Part shown: one piece after another, positions 1 through 5,826 of the stretch
Numbering within the stretch: position 1 is the first letter of the stretch
Layout: every line of letters starts with the position of its first letter
Source of the DNA: Spirochaetia bacterium UBA5368
GTDB taxonomy: Bacteria; Spirochaetota; UBA4802; UBA5368
Direction: 5' to 3'
NCBI GenBank assembly: GCA_002407865.1
Contig: DHPI01000033.1
Span: 1-5,847, forward strand
Length of the DNA: 5,847 bases
Notes under the pieces: model-generated
The model's database searches: none
Told to the model about the DNA's origin: nothing
The model's input: only the letters and a program-made list of their open reading frames with translations
Program-made: the position numbers and the translations under genes

Positions 1-13
1 CCCGCTAAGCGGG
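1..13. other. Short hairpin at window edge, possibly part of an upstream terminator
   Basis: CCCGC (1-5) and GCGGG (9-13) are perfectly complementary around a TAA loop. Because the window begins here, the stem may continue further left. No T-run follows on the + strand (next bases TGGTCTT). It could be the inner part of a terminator of an upstream gene, or chance. Low confidence. Confidence 0.25.
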
Positions 14-61
14 TGGTCTTGACTTGCCTGGTTGATTATTGCATGAGTTTTTATATTCCGG

Positions 62-70
62 TGCTATACT
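62..70 (+). promoter_or_regulatory. Extended -10 promoter candidate for typA
   Basis: TGC followed by TATACT (65-70) matches an extended -10 element (TGN plus a hexamer 5/6 like TATAAT). Transcription would start near 77 and give a 5' leader of about 54 nt before the typA ATG. No good -35 hexamer lies 16-18 bp upstream; TTGCAT at 39-44 is weak and 20 bp away. That is tolerable for an extended -10 promoter. Inferred from sequence only. Confidence 0.45.
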
Positions 71-119
71 GATAAAAAACGCTTGACGCTGTACCCCGGT
101 GCGCTTTTTACCCATCTAA

Positions 120-124
120 AAGGA
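120..124 (+). promoter_or_regulatory. Ribosome binding site deciding the typA start
   Basis: AAGGA lies six bases before the ATG at 131, an ideal spacing. This selects ATG 131 over the in-frame TTG at 83, which has no SD and would add 16 residues not expected in the family. Confidence 0.85.
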
Positions 125-130
125 AAAAAT

Positions 131-1966
131 ATGAATATTCGAAATGTTGCTATTATTGCCCATGTCGATCACGGCAAAACCACCCTTGTGGATAAGCTCC
201 TGATGCAGTGCCACATATTCCGGGACAACCAGGAAATACGTGAATGCTTTCTTGACTCGAATGATATTGAGCGCGAGCGCGGTATCACTATCTTCTCGAA
301 AAATATATCGATATTTTACCGTGATGTGAAGATCAACCTTATCGATACGCCCGGACACGCCGATTTTGGCGGCGAGGTCGAGCGTGTGCTGAAAATGGCC
401 GATGGCGTGCTGCTGCTCGTGGATTCGTTCGAGGGGGCGATGCCCCAGACCCGATTTGTGCTGCAAAAGGCGCTCTCGCTTAACCTGAAGCCAATTGTGG
501 TCGTTAACAAAATGGACAGGCCCAACAGGCGGCCAGCCGAGGTTGTGAACGAAATATATGATCTTTTCATCGATCTTGACGCCCACGAAGATCAGCTCGA
601 ATTCCCGATACTGTATGCGGCCGGCAGGGAAGGATGGGCCGCGAAAAACCCATCGGAAAAAGGAACGAACCTTTCGCCGCTGATCGATGCCATTATTGAA
701 CATATACCCGCGCCGCGGGCGGTGCCGGGCCACGCGCAGATGCAGGTTACCACAATCGATTATTCGGATTACGTCGGCAGAATCGCCATCGGCAGAATAT
801 TCCGCGGCGATATCAAGATCAACATGCCTGCGGTAATTCTCAAACGTGACGGTTCAATGGAAAAATCGATCATTCGCGAGCTGTATACGTTCGAGGGGCT
901 TGACCGCAAACCTGTGAACATAGTGAAATGCGGTGATATCTGCGCGGTTATCGGACTCGAAAACATCGAAATCGGCGATACCATTGCCGATGCCGAGAAT
1001 CCGGAACAGCTTCCTGTTATAAAAGTCGACGAACCCACCATGAGCATGGTGTTTACTACCAATACGTCCCCCTTTTACGGCGACGAGGGGCGCTATGTGA
1101 CCGGCAGGCATGTTCGCGAGCGGCTGTACAGGGAAATGGAGAGTGATGTGGCGATCAGGGTCGAGGAAACATCGGCTGCGGATGCGCTGAAAGTTTACGG
1201 GCGCGGCATACTTCACCTTTCAATACTCATCGAAAATATGAGGCGCGAGGGATACGAGTTTGCCGTCGGCCAGCCCCGCGTGCTTTTCAAGGAAATCGAC
1301 GGCGTGAAATCGGAGCCGGTCGAAATGCTTCTTGTCGATGTTCCCGGCGAATCGGCGGGAAGGGTTATCGAGGCTGTCAGCAAGAAACGCGGCGAGATGC
1401 TCCATGTCAACACGATAGGCGGGCGGCAGCGGATCGAGTTTCGCATACCGTCGCGGGGGCTGATAGGCCTGCGCACGCGGCTGCTGAACATCACCTCGGG
1501 GGAGGCGGTGATGAGCCACCGGTTGCACCGCTACGAGCCCTTCAGGGGAGCCATCCCCCACCGGCAGAACGGCGTGCTTCTTTCAATGCAGACGGGCGAG
1601 GTTGTCGCGTATGCGCTTGACAATCTTCAGTCGAGGGGGCGCTTTTTCGTGTCGCCCGGCCAGCGGGTGTACGAGGGCCAGATCGTCGGCGAAAACAACA
1701 AAGAAGGCGATATCGTGGTAAACGTGCAGAAATCGAAGAAGCTCACCAACATGCGGGCCGCAGGAAGCGAGGACGCCATCCGACTGACGCCCCCGGTGAT
1801 TTTCTCCCTTGAAGAGGCGCTGGAATTTATCAATGAGGACGAACTGGTGGAAGTAACTCCGAAGTCCATTCGCCTGCGGAAGATTATCCTCAACGAGAAC
1901 GAGCGGAAGAAGGCGATGCTGCGGATGAAAGTCGCGGACGAAATTACAACTTCAGCAGGTTTCTGA
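131..1966 (+). CDS. typA: Translational GTPase TypA/BipA
   Basis: Ribosome-associated GTPase of the EF-G/LepA superfamily. Family members bind the 70S ribosome at the factor site and support ribosome assembly and growth at low temperature or under stress. With the start at 131 the protein has 611 residues, the usual family length (about 605-615). Visible motifs: P-loop AHVDHGKT (10-17), switch I RERGITI (48-54), DTPGH (72-76) and NKMD (126-129). The G5 region reads YAAGREGWA (from 162), so it lacks the common Ser-Ala pair but sits in the usual context. After the GTPase domain (about 1-200) come a beta-barrel domain II, EF-G III-like and V-like domains, and the TypA-specific C-terminal domain, including [13 protein letters not shown] near the end. 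It appears monocistronic. Its last 23 bp overlap the 3' end of the opposing M23 gene, so its terminator, if intrinsic, must lie inside that gene. Identification is very secure. Confidence 0.97.
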   Translation: MNIRNVAIIAHVDHGKTTLVDKLLMQCHIFRDNQEIRECFLDSNDIERERGITIFSKNISIFYRDVKINLIDTPGHADFGGEVERVLKMADGVLLLVDSFEGAMPQTRFVLQKALSLNLKPIVVVNKMDRPNRRPAEVVNEIYDLFIDLDAHEDQLEFPILYAAGREGWAAKNPSEKGTNLSPLIDAIIEHIPAPRAVPGHAQMQVTTIDYSDYVGRIAIGRIFRGDIKINMPAVILKRDGSMEKSIIRELYTFEGLDRKPVNIVKCGDICAVIGLENIEIGDTIADAENPEQLPVIKVDEPTMSMVFTTNTSPFYGDEGRYVTGRHVRERLYREMESDVAIRVEETSAADALKVYGRGILHLSILIENMRREGYEFAVGQPRVLFKEIDGVKSEPVEMLLVDVPGESAGRVIEAVSKKRGEMLHVNTIGGRQRIEFRIPSRGLIGLRTRLLNITSGEAVMSHRLHRYEPFRGAIPHRQNGVLLSMQTGEVVAYALDNLQSRGRFFVSPGQRVYEGQIVGENNKEGDIVVNVQKSKKLTNMRAAGSEDAIRLTPPVIFSLEEALEFINEDELVEVTPKSIRLRKIILNENERKKAMLRMKVADEITTSAGF

Positions 1967-3716
1967 AAATCGCGGTGTTCCCCGCATTGTCCGGGCATGC
2001 TATGAATATATGATGTATCCCCGCGGGGAGGGCCGCCCGGGGGATTGCCATCTCGACCCACTTTCTGTCGTTGTCGTACCGGAACGGGTAGGGCTCGCCG
2101 TCGAAAATGCATCTGATCGAAGGCGCATTTACGCCTGAAAGCGAATCTGCCGCATACACCCGGATAATTGTATACATGCCGCTGTCTTCCATGAATTCAT
2201 GAGTGGGCGGCATTGTGAATTCGGGCGGCCACGTATCGCGGATAAGCGCGACATAGCCGTTTGTTGTTATCGACGCCTCAAAACGGCGTGACCGGGGATT
2301 GTATCGCGCGTTGAGCGGCTTTGGTTTTCTGCCTTCGAAAAAGTGATACATGCCCATCCCCGTTATGTCGGCGCCGTCGGGCGGCGCGATGCTGACGGCA
2401 ACTGGCGTGATGTACGTCGTGTCGAACGGACGCACCGCGTACAACGCCGCGACAGCGTCCCGCAGGCCATCCTGCCCGGATGTCGCTTTCATGTCGCGTG
2501 CGTTGACATGCTCTATTTTTATCGACGAATCCGCTATAAGAGAGCCGGGGGCGGTGGTCACGGTGCAGCGGCCGCTGCTGTCCGATACCGTGCATTTCCG
2601 CGCGCTTGCTATCGCCGTCATGCCGTGGGCCGCGGAAGGCGCGCCCGTTCCCGAAATATTGAATTTCAACGTGGCCGTGTTGCCGGAATAATCCAGAACA
2701 TCGACGGTGATTTTTTGTGTGTCGCTGCCAGGGATCAGATACCCGCTGCCCGCGCCGTCGATGCCGCTGAATCCATTGCCCGCACGCCGGCACAAAAAAT
2801 ATGTGTAGGCCACAACACCGTCGATTGTCGATTTTGAAATATCGTACACGCCGGCCCCGTATTTCAGATCGCTTCCCGTGAACGAATCAAAGGTGATGTC
2901 GAAAATCTTCAAGGCGTCCGCACGCACTGTTATGCGATATACCGCGACGCTGTTGTGCGCGTTCTCCGTGTCGTGGCACGCGATTTTAAAAAAAAGCCTT
3001 TCGCCGGGGCCGCACGCAATTACGGGAGTCTCCGTGACGTAGCCGCCCCATCTTTTTTTTACGCCGATCATCCGTTCGGATATGGTGGCGCCGTCTTTTT
3101 CCACGCACACGTACAGGGCGCTAATTACAGGGGGACTCGAATCGCCGTGTGGAAACAGGCGCATGGGATTGACAAACGAGCCGTTGTTTCGTGCCTCAAA
3201 GTGCAGATGCGGCAGCCCTGCGCCCGATTCGCCGGTATACGCGATGATATCGCCCGCGCTGTAGGAAAGCGCGCCGCCCCTGAACGTGATGTCGATGGAA
3301 TCGATGTTGTACAGCAGGCGCAGTATGGCAACGAGCGAATCAAGATAATGTCGGCGGTCTTCGAATGCGTTGAGATGCGCCGAAACCGTCTGCATGCCGC
3401 CATGATCGAGAAACACCGCGTTGCCGTAACCGTTTTCGCGCGCGATAATACGAGTGACGGCGCCGTTGGCCACCGCCCTGACCGGGAAGCCGGTGCGCCC
3501 CTCTGTCTTAATGTCAATGCCGGAGTGGAGGGAATATCCGCGTATTTCGCCGAGTGTTCCCGAAAGGCGCATCGGGATGTCGACGGGATGGCGCACTGCC
3601 CGCAGGGTGTCGGCGCCGATCCCCCATGAATATTTTGAAAAAAATGACGCTCCCATGAACAAAACAGGAAAGGCGATGATGATGAATATGATACAGATTC
3701 GTAATGTTGTTTTCAT
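1944..3716 (-). CDS. Secreted or membrane-anchored M23 (LytM-type) metallopeptidase with long beta-rich tail
   Basis: Probable zinc endopeptidase acting on peptidoglycan cross-links outside the cytoplasm; 590 residues. The N-terminus (MKTTLR, then hydrophobic residues 7-20) looks like a signal peptide or anchor without a clear cleavage box. The M23 domain spans about 55-190. The first motif HSGID supplies H64 and D68, GYGNAVFLDHGG follows (96-107), SAHL gives H114, and HLHFE gives H170 and H172. By LytM analogy H64, D68 and H172 bind zinc while H114 and H170 are catalytic, so the active site is complete. About 55 residues separate H114 and H170, some 20 more than in short M23 enzymes; a similar insertion occurs in Bacteroidetes-type members. 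Residues about 195-590 are beta-rich and may hold Ig-like modules (DYSGNTATLKF, DNAGNTA), but I recognise no named domain. The gene is convergent and overlapping with typA, and divergent from the leu leader. The substrate is not predictable: it could be a hydrolase or a structural or regulatory LytM protein, though the intact ligands favour an active enzyme. Confidence 0.88.
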   Translation of the reverse strand: MKTTLRICIIFIIIAFPVLFMGASFFSKYSWGIGADTLRAVRHPVDIPMRLSGTLGEIRGYSLHSGIDIKTEGRTGFPVRAVANGAVTRIIARENGYGNAVFLDHGGMQTVSAHLNAFEDRRHYLDSLVAILRLLYNIDSIDITFRGGALSYSAGDIIAYTGESGAGLPHLHFEARNNGSFVNPMRLFPHGDSSPPVISALYVCVEKDGATISERMIGVKKRWGGYVTETPVIACGPGERLFFKIACHDTENAHNSVAVYRITVRADALKIFDITFDSFTGSDLKYGAGVYDISKSTIDGVVAYTYFLCRRAGNGFSGIDGAGSGYLIPGSDTQKITVDVLDYSGNTATLKFNISGTGAPSAAHGMTAIASARKCTVSDSSGRCTVTTAPGSLIADSSIKIEHVNARDMKATSGQDGLRDAVAALYAVRPFDTTYITPVAVSIAPPDGADITGMGMYHFFEGRKPKPLNARYNPRSRRFEASITTNGYVALIRDTWPPEFTMPPTHEFMEDSGMYTIIRVYAADSLSGVNAPSIRCIFDGEPYPFRYDNDRKWVEMAIPRAALPAGIHHIFIACPDNAGNTAIFRNLLKL

Positions 3717-3719
3717 TGG

Positions 3720-3724
3720 CTCCC
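3720..3724 (-). promoter_or_regulatory. Ribosome binding site of the M23 gene, unusually close to the start
   Basis: On the minus strand GGGAG is followed by only three bases before the ATG at 3716-3714, shorter than the usual 5-9. The next in-frame ATG (residue 21) would delete the hydrophobic N-terminal segment and has less biological sense, so ATG 3716 is kept. Confidence 0.5.
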
Positions 3725-3771
3725 GGTTTTATAGTATCCGTAATTCTGATTGACCGATTGAAAAATCATCG

Positions 3772-3777
3772 TGTCAA
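3772..3777 (-). promoter_or_regulatory. Consensus -35 hexamer on minus strand, possible M23 promoter
   Basis: The minus strand reads TTGACA, a perfect -35 hexamer, 56 bp upstream of the M23 start. No convincing -10 sits at 16-18 bp (best is GTCAAT at 17 bp). A separate TACTAT lies at 3736-3731, too far away to pair with it. This may be the M23 promoter with a poor -10, or chance. Confidence 0.25.
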
Positions 3778-3797
3778 TTCACTTTTCGCCGCGGAGA

Positions 3798-3826
3798 TTT
3801 TTTGCACAAAAAAGATAAAAAATTTT
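3798..3826. promoter_or_regulatory. Phased A/T tracts upstream of the leu promoter (probable bent DNA)
   Basis: Runs of T6 (3798-3803), A6 (3808-3813) and A6T4 (3817-3826) have centres about one helical turn apart. The first two also form the dyad TTTTTTG-CA-CAAAAAA. The tracts lie about 22-50 bp upstream of the leu -35 element, between divergent genes. Such phasing usually gives intrinsic curvature and could act as an upstream activating sequence or nucleoid-protein site. The function is inferred. Confidence 0.4.
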
Positions 3827-3847
3827 GTCGTGCTGCCGTAAATAATA

Positions 3848-3877
3848 TTGACGCCCAAACGGCGCTGTGCTTATGTT
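3848..3877 (+). promoter_or_regulatory. Sigma70-like promoter for the leu leader and leuA
   Basis: TTGACG (3848-3853, 5/6 to consensus), an 18-bp spacer and TATGTT (3872-3877, 4/6). Transcription would begin near 3884, about 20 nt before the leader peptide ATG. A TATATT at 3877-3882 is a better hexamer but leaves a 23-bp spacer and would place the start on the SD. The short 5' end suits an attenuation leader. Confidence 0.5.
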
Positions 3878-3887
3878 ATATTTAATC

Positions 3888-3891
3888 AGGA
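3888..3891 (+). promoter_or_regulatory. Ribosome binding site of the leucine leader peptide
   Basis: AGGA lies 12 nt before ATG 3904, a rather long spacing. An ATG at 3895 is nearer but is followed at once by TAA, so it encodes nothing. That TAA (3898-3900) is also in frame with 3904, which makes 3904 the first usable ATG. Confidence 0.5.
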
Positions 3892-3903
3892 CAAATGTAA
3901 ACT

Positions 3904-3984
3904 ATGACATCAAAGATTTTTAACAGCGCACTGCTACTGGCCCTTCTACTACACCGTGGAGAACCCGCATGGTGCGTTTCCTGA
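3904..3984 (+). CDS. leuL: Leucine leader peptide (attenuator peptide of leuA)
   Basis: A 26-codon ORF encoding MTSKIFNSALLLALLLHRGE followed by PAWCVS and a TGA stop. Residues 10-16 hold six leucines broken by one alanine, with codons CTG CTA CTG GCC CTT CTA CTA. CTA accounts for three of six leader Leu codons but for none of the 35 Leu codons in leuA, so the run should be sensitive to charged tRNA-Leu. The stop is 25 nt before a perfect intrinsic terminator, and leuA follows. By analogy with leu/trp leader peptides of enteric bacteria, it acts through ribosome position and not as a stable protein. The start codon lies within an RNA arm complementary to the stop-codon region. The symbol is given by functional analogy, because leader peptides show no sequence conservation across phyla. 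Confidence 0.9.
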   Translation: MTSKIFNSALLLALLLHRGEPAWCVS

Positions 3985-4009
3985 TGTCATTATAATTAGT
4001 GCCAGTTTG

Positions 4010-4050
4010 AAGGCCGTCATGGAACCACCATGACGGCCTTTTTATTTTAT
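4010..4050 (+). terminator. Intrinsic terminator of the leu attenuator
   Basis: A perfect 13-bp stem (AAGGCCGTCATGG, 4010-4022, with 4028-4040), a 5-nt loop AACCA, and a T-rich tail TTTTTATTTTAT starting inside the 3' arm (4039-4050). It lies 25 nt after the leader stop and 163 nt before leuA, so it ends leader transcripts, not leuA. A 7-nt segment CATGGTG in the leader (3968-3974) also exactly complements part of the 3' arm (4026-4032), a second possible competitor. Confidence 0.93.
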
Positions 4051-4070
4051 AGCCATTTCATGGAATATTC

Positions 4071-4117
4071 GGAGGTGAAGGGTTATGTCGGGCCCGCGTA
4101 TCCTATCAGCGCAATGA
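4071..4117 (+). CDS. Possible second small leader ORF with strong ribosome binding site
   Basis: GGAGGTGA (4071-4078), close to a perfect anti-16S match and stronger than the SD of leuA, stands six bases before ATG 4085. The ORF is ten codons, MSGPRILSAQ, ending at TGA 4115-4117. Its single leucine codon is CTA, the codon absent from leuA but favoured in the leader peptide. Two mutually exclusive hairpins follow it. It could be a second regulatory peptide, a ribosome loading site that protects the mRNA or unfolds the 5' UTR, or a remnant. There is no homology evidence, and the start rests on the SD alone. Coordinates include the SD; coding is 4085-4117. Confidence 0.4.
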
Positions 4118-4121
4118 CAAC

Positions 4122-4158
4122 GCATGTGGTGTGGGCATGCCGTGCGGTATGCAATTTT
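4122..4158 (+). other. Alternative hairpins with terminator-like end in the leuA 5' UTR
   Basis: GCATGCC (4135-4141) pairs with GGTATGC (4146-4152), 7 bp with one G-U and loop GTGC, followed by AATTTT. The upstream GCATG (4122-4126) can instead pair with CATGC (4136-4140), so the two stems exclude one another. The stem is short and the T-run is four bases, so as a terminator it would be weak. It lies just after the small ORF at 4085-4117 and could be switched by it. Confidence 0.3.
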
Positions 4159-4169
4159 CAGGGCTGAAA
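4156..4169. repeat. Inverted repeat in the leuA 5' UTR
   Basis: TTTCAG-GG-CTGAAA is a perfect dyad of 6-bp arms. It could be a protein operator or, in RNA, an alternative to the adjoining stem GGGC (4161-4164) with GCCC (4171-4174). No known operator is recognised. Confidence 0.25.
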
Positions 4170-4200
4170 CGCCCGTTCATTTTACAATTATATCGACCAG

Positions 4201-4206
4201 AAGGGG
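4201..4206 (+). promoter_or_regulatory. Ribosome binding site of leuA
   Basis: AAGGGG six bases before ATG 4213. It is only a moderate match to anti-16S. The surrounding AGAAGGG (4199-4205) is exactly complementary to CCCTTCT within the leader's leucine codons (3941-3947). Confidence 0.75.
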
Positions 4207-4212
4207 TTTACG

Positions 4213-5784
4213 ATGGATACTAACAGGATAATCATTTTCGATACAACGCTCCGCGACGGTGAGCAGTCGCCGGGATTTAGCATGAACATGGATGAAAAGC
4301 TTCATTTCGCCGATCAGCTTGTCAGGCTTGGGGTAGATGTCATCGAGGCGGGATTTCCCCGCTCGTCGCAGGGGGATTTCGAGGCAGTGCAGAAAATCGC
4401 GAAACGCGCGAAGGGGGTGCAGGTTGCGGGGCTTGCACGAGCCAACTTTGACGATATCGACGTTGCGTGGAACGCGCTGAAGGAGGCGGAAAATCCCCGC
4501 ATACATACGTTCATATCCTCCTCCGATATCCACATCGAGTATCAATTGAAAAAAACGCGGGATGAGGTGCTCGAACAGGCGGTCGCGGCGGTACGGCACG
4601 CACGTTCGTATACGCCGAATGTGGAGTTCTCGCCGATGGACGCGACGCGAAGCGACAGGGAGTATCTCGTGCGCATGCTCGAGGCGGTTATCGATGCCGG
4701 CGCGACGACGCTGAATATCCCCGACACTGTCGGATATTCCATTCCTTCGGAATTCCATGATCTTATCGCATATATTATCGCGCACGTGAAGAACATTGAC
4801 GGCGCGGTGATATCGGTTCACTGCCACAATGATCTCGGCCTTGCGGCCGCCAACGCCATCGCCGCCATACAGGCCGGCGCCAGGCAGGTTGAATGCACGG
4901 TGAACGGCATTGGTGAGCGGGCGGGCAATACATCGCTCGAAGAGGTTGTCATGGCGGTAAAGACGCGGACAGACCTTTTCAACTGTGTCACCGGGGTCAA
5001 TACGAAACAGATTATGCCCACCAGCAGGCTTTTAAGCCATATTACCGGGGTGTCGGTGCAGCCCAACAAGGCCATTGTCGGGGCCAATGCGTTTGCGCAC
5101 GAATCGGGCATTCACCAGGACGGCATGCTGAAAAATGCGATGACATACGAAATAATGAACCCAGACGATGTCGGCATCACAAAATCGACGCTCGTGCTTG
5201 GCAAGCATTCAGGGCGGCATGCGGTTATCGACCGGCTGAAGTATCTCGGCTATGATTTAAACGAGGAGGAGCTCGAGCGGTTCTTCAAGTATTTCAAGGC
5301 GCTGGCTGATGCCAAGAAGCAGGTCTTCGACGACGATCTCGAAGCGCTCATCGGCGAGGCGATCTACAAGGAGAAAGGCCGCTTCAAGGTTGTCAACGTG
5401 CAGATTTCCACCGGCATGTATTCGCCGCCCATGACGCTTGTTACCATCAGGGACAGGGAGAAAGAGGGCGCGGAAACATTCGATGTCGCCAACGGAAACG
5501 GCGGCGTGGATGCGGGCATCAACGCGGTAAAAAAAATCACGGGAACGGGCGCGCATATCGAATCGTTCAACCTCGTGGCGATTACCGGCGGTTCCGACGC
5601 GCTCTGCGAGGTTACCTGTACGGTAGTGGATGATTTTGCGGGCAGGCAACTGAAAGCGACCGGAAGCGGCGTGAACATCGACATCTCGGTGGCGGGCATC
5701 CTTTCGTTTGTGGATGCGCTCAACAAGCTTGAGTACCGCAAAAAGATAAATGGATTCCGTGATCGCGTCGAAGCGCGAGTGTGA
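4213..5784 (+). CDS. leuA: 2-isopropylmalate synthase
   Basis: Condenses acetyl-CoA with 2-oxoisovalerate to 2-isopropylmalate, the first committed step of leucine synthesis in the cytoplasm. At 523 residues it equals the long, feedback-regulated bacterial form. The TIM-barrel catalytic domain (about 5-270) shows FDTTLRDGEQSP (9-20) with R14 and metal ligand D15, HCHND with H203 and H205, and GERAGNTSLEE with N239. The linker carries HESGIHQDG (H296, H301). The C-terminal leucine-binding domain (about 390-505) includes ANGNGGVDA. At residue 142 the motif VEFSPMD has Met where LeuA of E. coli and B. subtilis and the M. tuberculosis enzyme have Glu. Citramalate synthase is the main alternative, but the overall pattern and the leucine attenuator upstream favour LeuA. 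The start is the ATG after AAGGGG. Control is probably double: attenuation of the transcript and leucine feedback on the enzyme. Confidence 0.95.
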   Translation: MDTNRIIIFDTTLRDGEQSPGFSMNMDEKLHFADQLVRLGVDVIEAGFPRSSQGDFEAVQKIAKRAKGVQVAGLARANFDDIDVAWNALKEAENPRIHTFISSSDIHIEYQLKKTRDEVLEQAVAAVRHARSYTPNVEFSPMDATRSDREYLVRMLEAVIDAGATTLNIPDTVGYSIPSEFHDLIAYIIAHVKNIDGAVISVHCHNDLGLAAANAIAAIQAGARQVECTVNGIGERAGNTSLEEVVMAVKTRTDLFNCVTGVNTKQIMPTSRLLSHITGVSVQPNKAIVGANAFAHESGIHQDGMLKNAMTYEIMNPDDVGITKSTLVLGKHSGRHAVIDRLKYLGYDLNEEELERFFKYFKALADAKKQVFDDDLEALIGEAIYKEKGRFKVVNVQISTGMYSPPMTLVTIRDREKEGAETFDVANGNGGVDAGINAVKKITGTGAHIESFNLVAITGGSDALCEVTCTVVDDFAGRQLKATGSGVNIDISVAGILSFVDALNKLEYRKKINGFRDRVEARV

Positions 5785-5795
5785 TGTGCCGGATT

Positions 5796-5826
5796 GTGAA
5801 GGCGCGGGCGTCCGCCCGGCCTTCAC
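5796..5826 (+). terminator. Strong hairpin after leuA, without T-run
   Basis: GTGAAGGC (5796-5803) plus CGGGC (5805-5809) pair with GCCCG and GCCTTCAC up to 5826: 13 bp, one bulged G (5804), loop GTCC. It begins 12 nt after the leuA stop. The downstream bases (TGCCGTACTC) have no T-tract, so it may protect a 3' end, assist factor-dependent termination, or be an intercistronic hairpin before another gene. The window ends 21 bp later. Confidence 0.5.

Larger units (their letters stand above)
3904..4050 (+). promoter_or_regulatory. Leucine transcription attenuator with competing RNA structures
   Basis: Region 1 (ATGACATCA, 3904-3912) is perfectly complementary to region 2 (TGATGTCAT, 3982-3990). 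Nested inside, 3925-3932 pairs with 3971-3978 (8 bp, two G-U). The 5' part of region 2, TTCCTGATG (3978-3986), alternatively pairs with 4015-4024, the 5' arm and loop of the terminator, giving 9 bp with one G-U and bulged U4020. A ribosome ending at UGA 3982 would cover region 2, so the terminator forms. A ribosome stalled on Leu codons (3931-3951) leaves region 2 free to form the antiterminator. In untranslated RNA the 1:2 stem restores termination. The pairings were read by eye; the mechanism is inferred from known amino-acid attenuators. Confidence 0.82.

Noticed and set aside
83..111. Second promoter TTGACG-N17-TTTTAC before typA
   Set aside because: The -10 matches only 3/6, and the start point would fall on or after the SD of typA.
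83..130. N-terminal extension of typA from an in-frame TTG at 83
   Set aside because: No SD before 83. AAGGA sits six bases before ATG 131, and the family begins with [17 protein letters not shown].
2017..2028. Perfect palindrome TCCCCGCGGGGA as a typA terminator
   Set aside because: It lies in M23 coding sequence, has a self-complementary centre leaving no proper loop, and no T-run follows.
2343..2837. Plus-strand open frame of 164 codons inside the M23 gene
   Set aside because: Low-complexity Arg/Ala/Gly translation typical of an antisense shadow in GC-rich DNA.
2955..3629. Plus-strand open frame of 224 codons opposite the M23 gene
   Set aside because: Shadow of the M23 reading frame: composition is Arg/Ala/His-rich, with no family motifs and no SD, while the minus strand carries a complete M23 active site.
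3895..3900. ATG-TAA minimal start-stop ahead of the leader peptide
   Set aside because: It encodes only Met, and its ATG is three bases from AGGA, too close for good initiation. Probably incidental, though it might slightly affect leader initiation.
4010..4050. T-box riboswitch, because the terminator top reads TGGAACC, like the T-box UGGNACC
   Set aside because: The motif is in the terminator loop, not an antiterminator bulge. UGGA would not match the usual A discriminator of tRNA-Leu. The leader is too short for Stem I with a specifier loop, and a Leu-rich peptide ORF explains the control.
4060..4167. 35-codon ORF starting at ATG 4060
   Set aside because: No SD before the ATG, and an SD with its own ATG in another frame lies inside it. 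The translation has no hydrophobic or repeated pattern. Open by chance is likely.
4177..4827. Minus-strand open frame of 216 codons opposite leuA
   Set aside because: Antisense shadow of a clear leuA. It shows no recognisable domain and would run through the leuA start.
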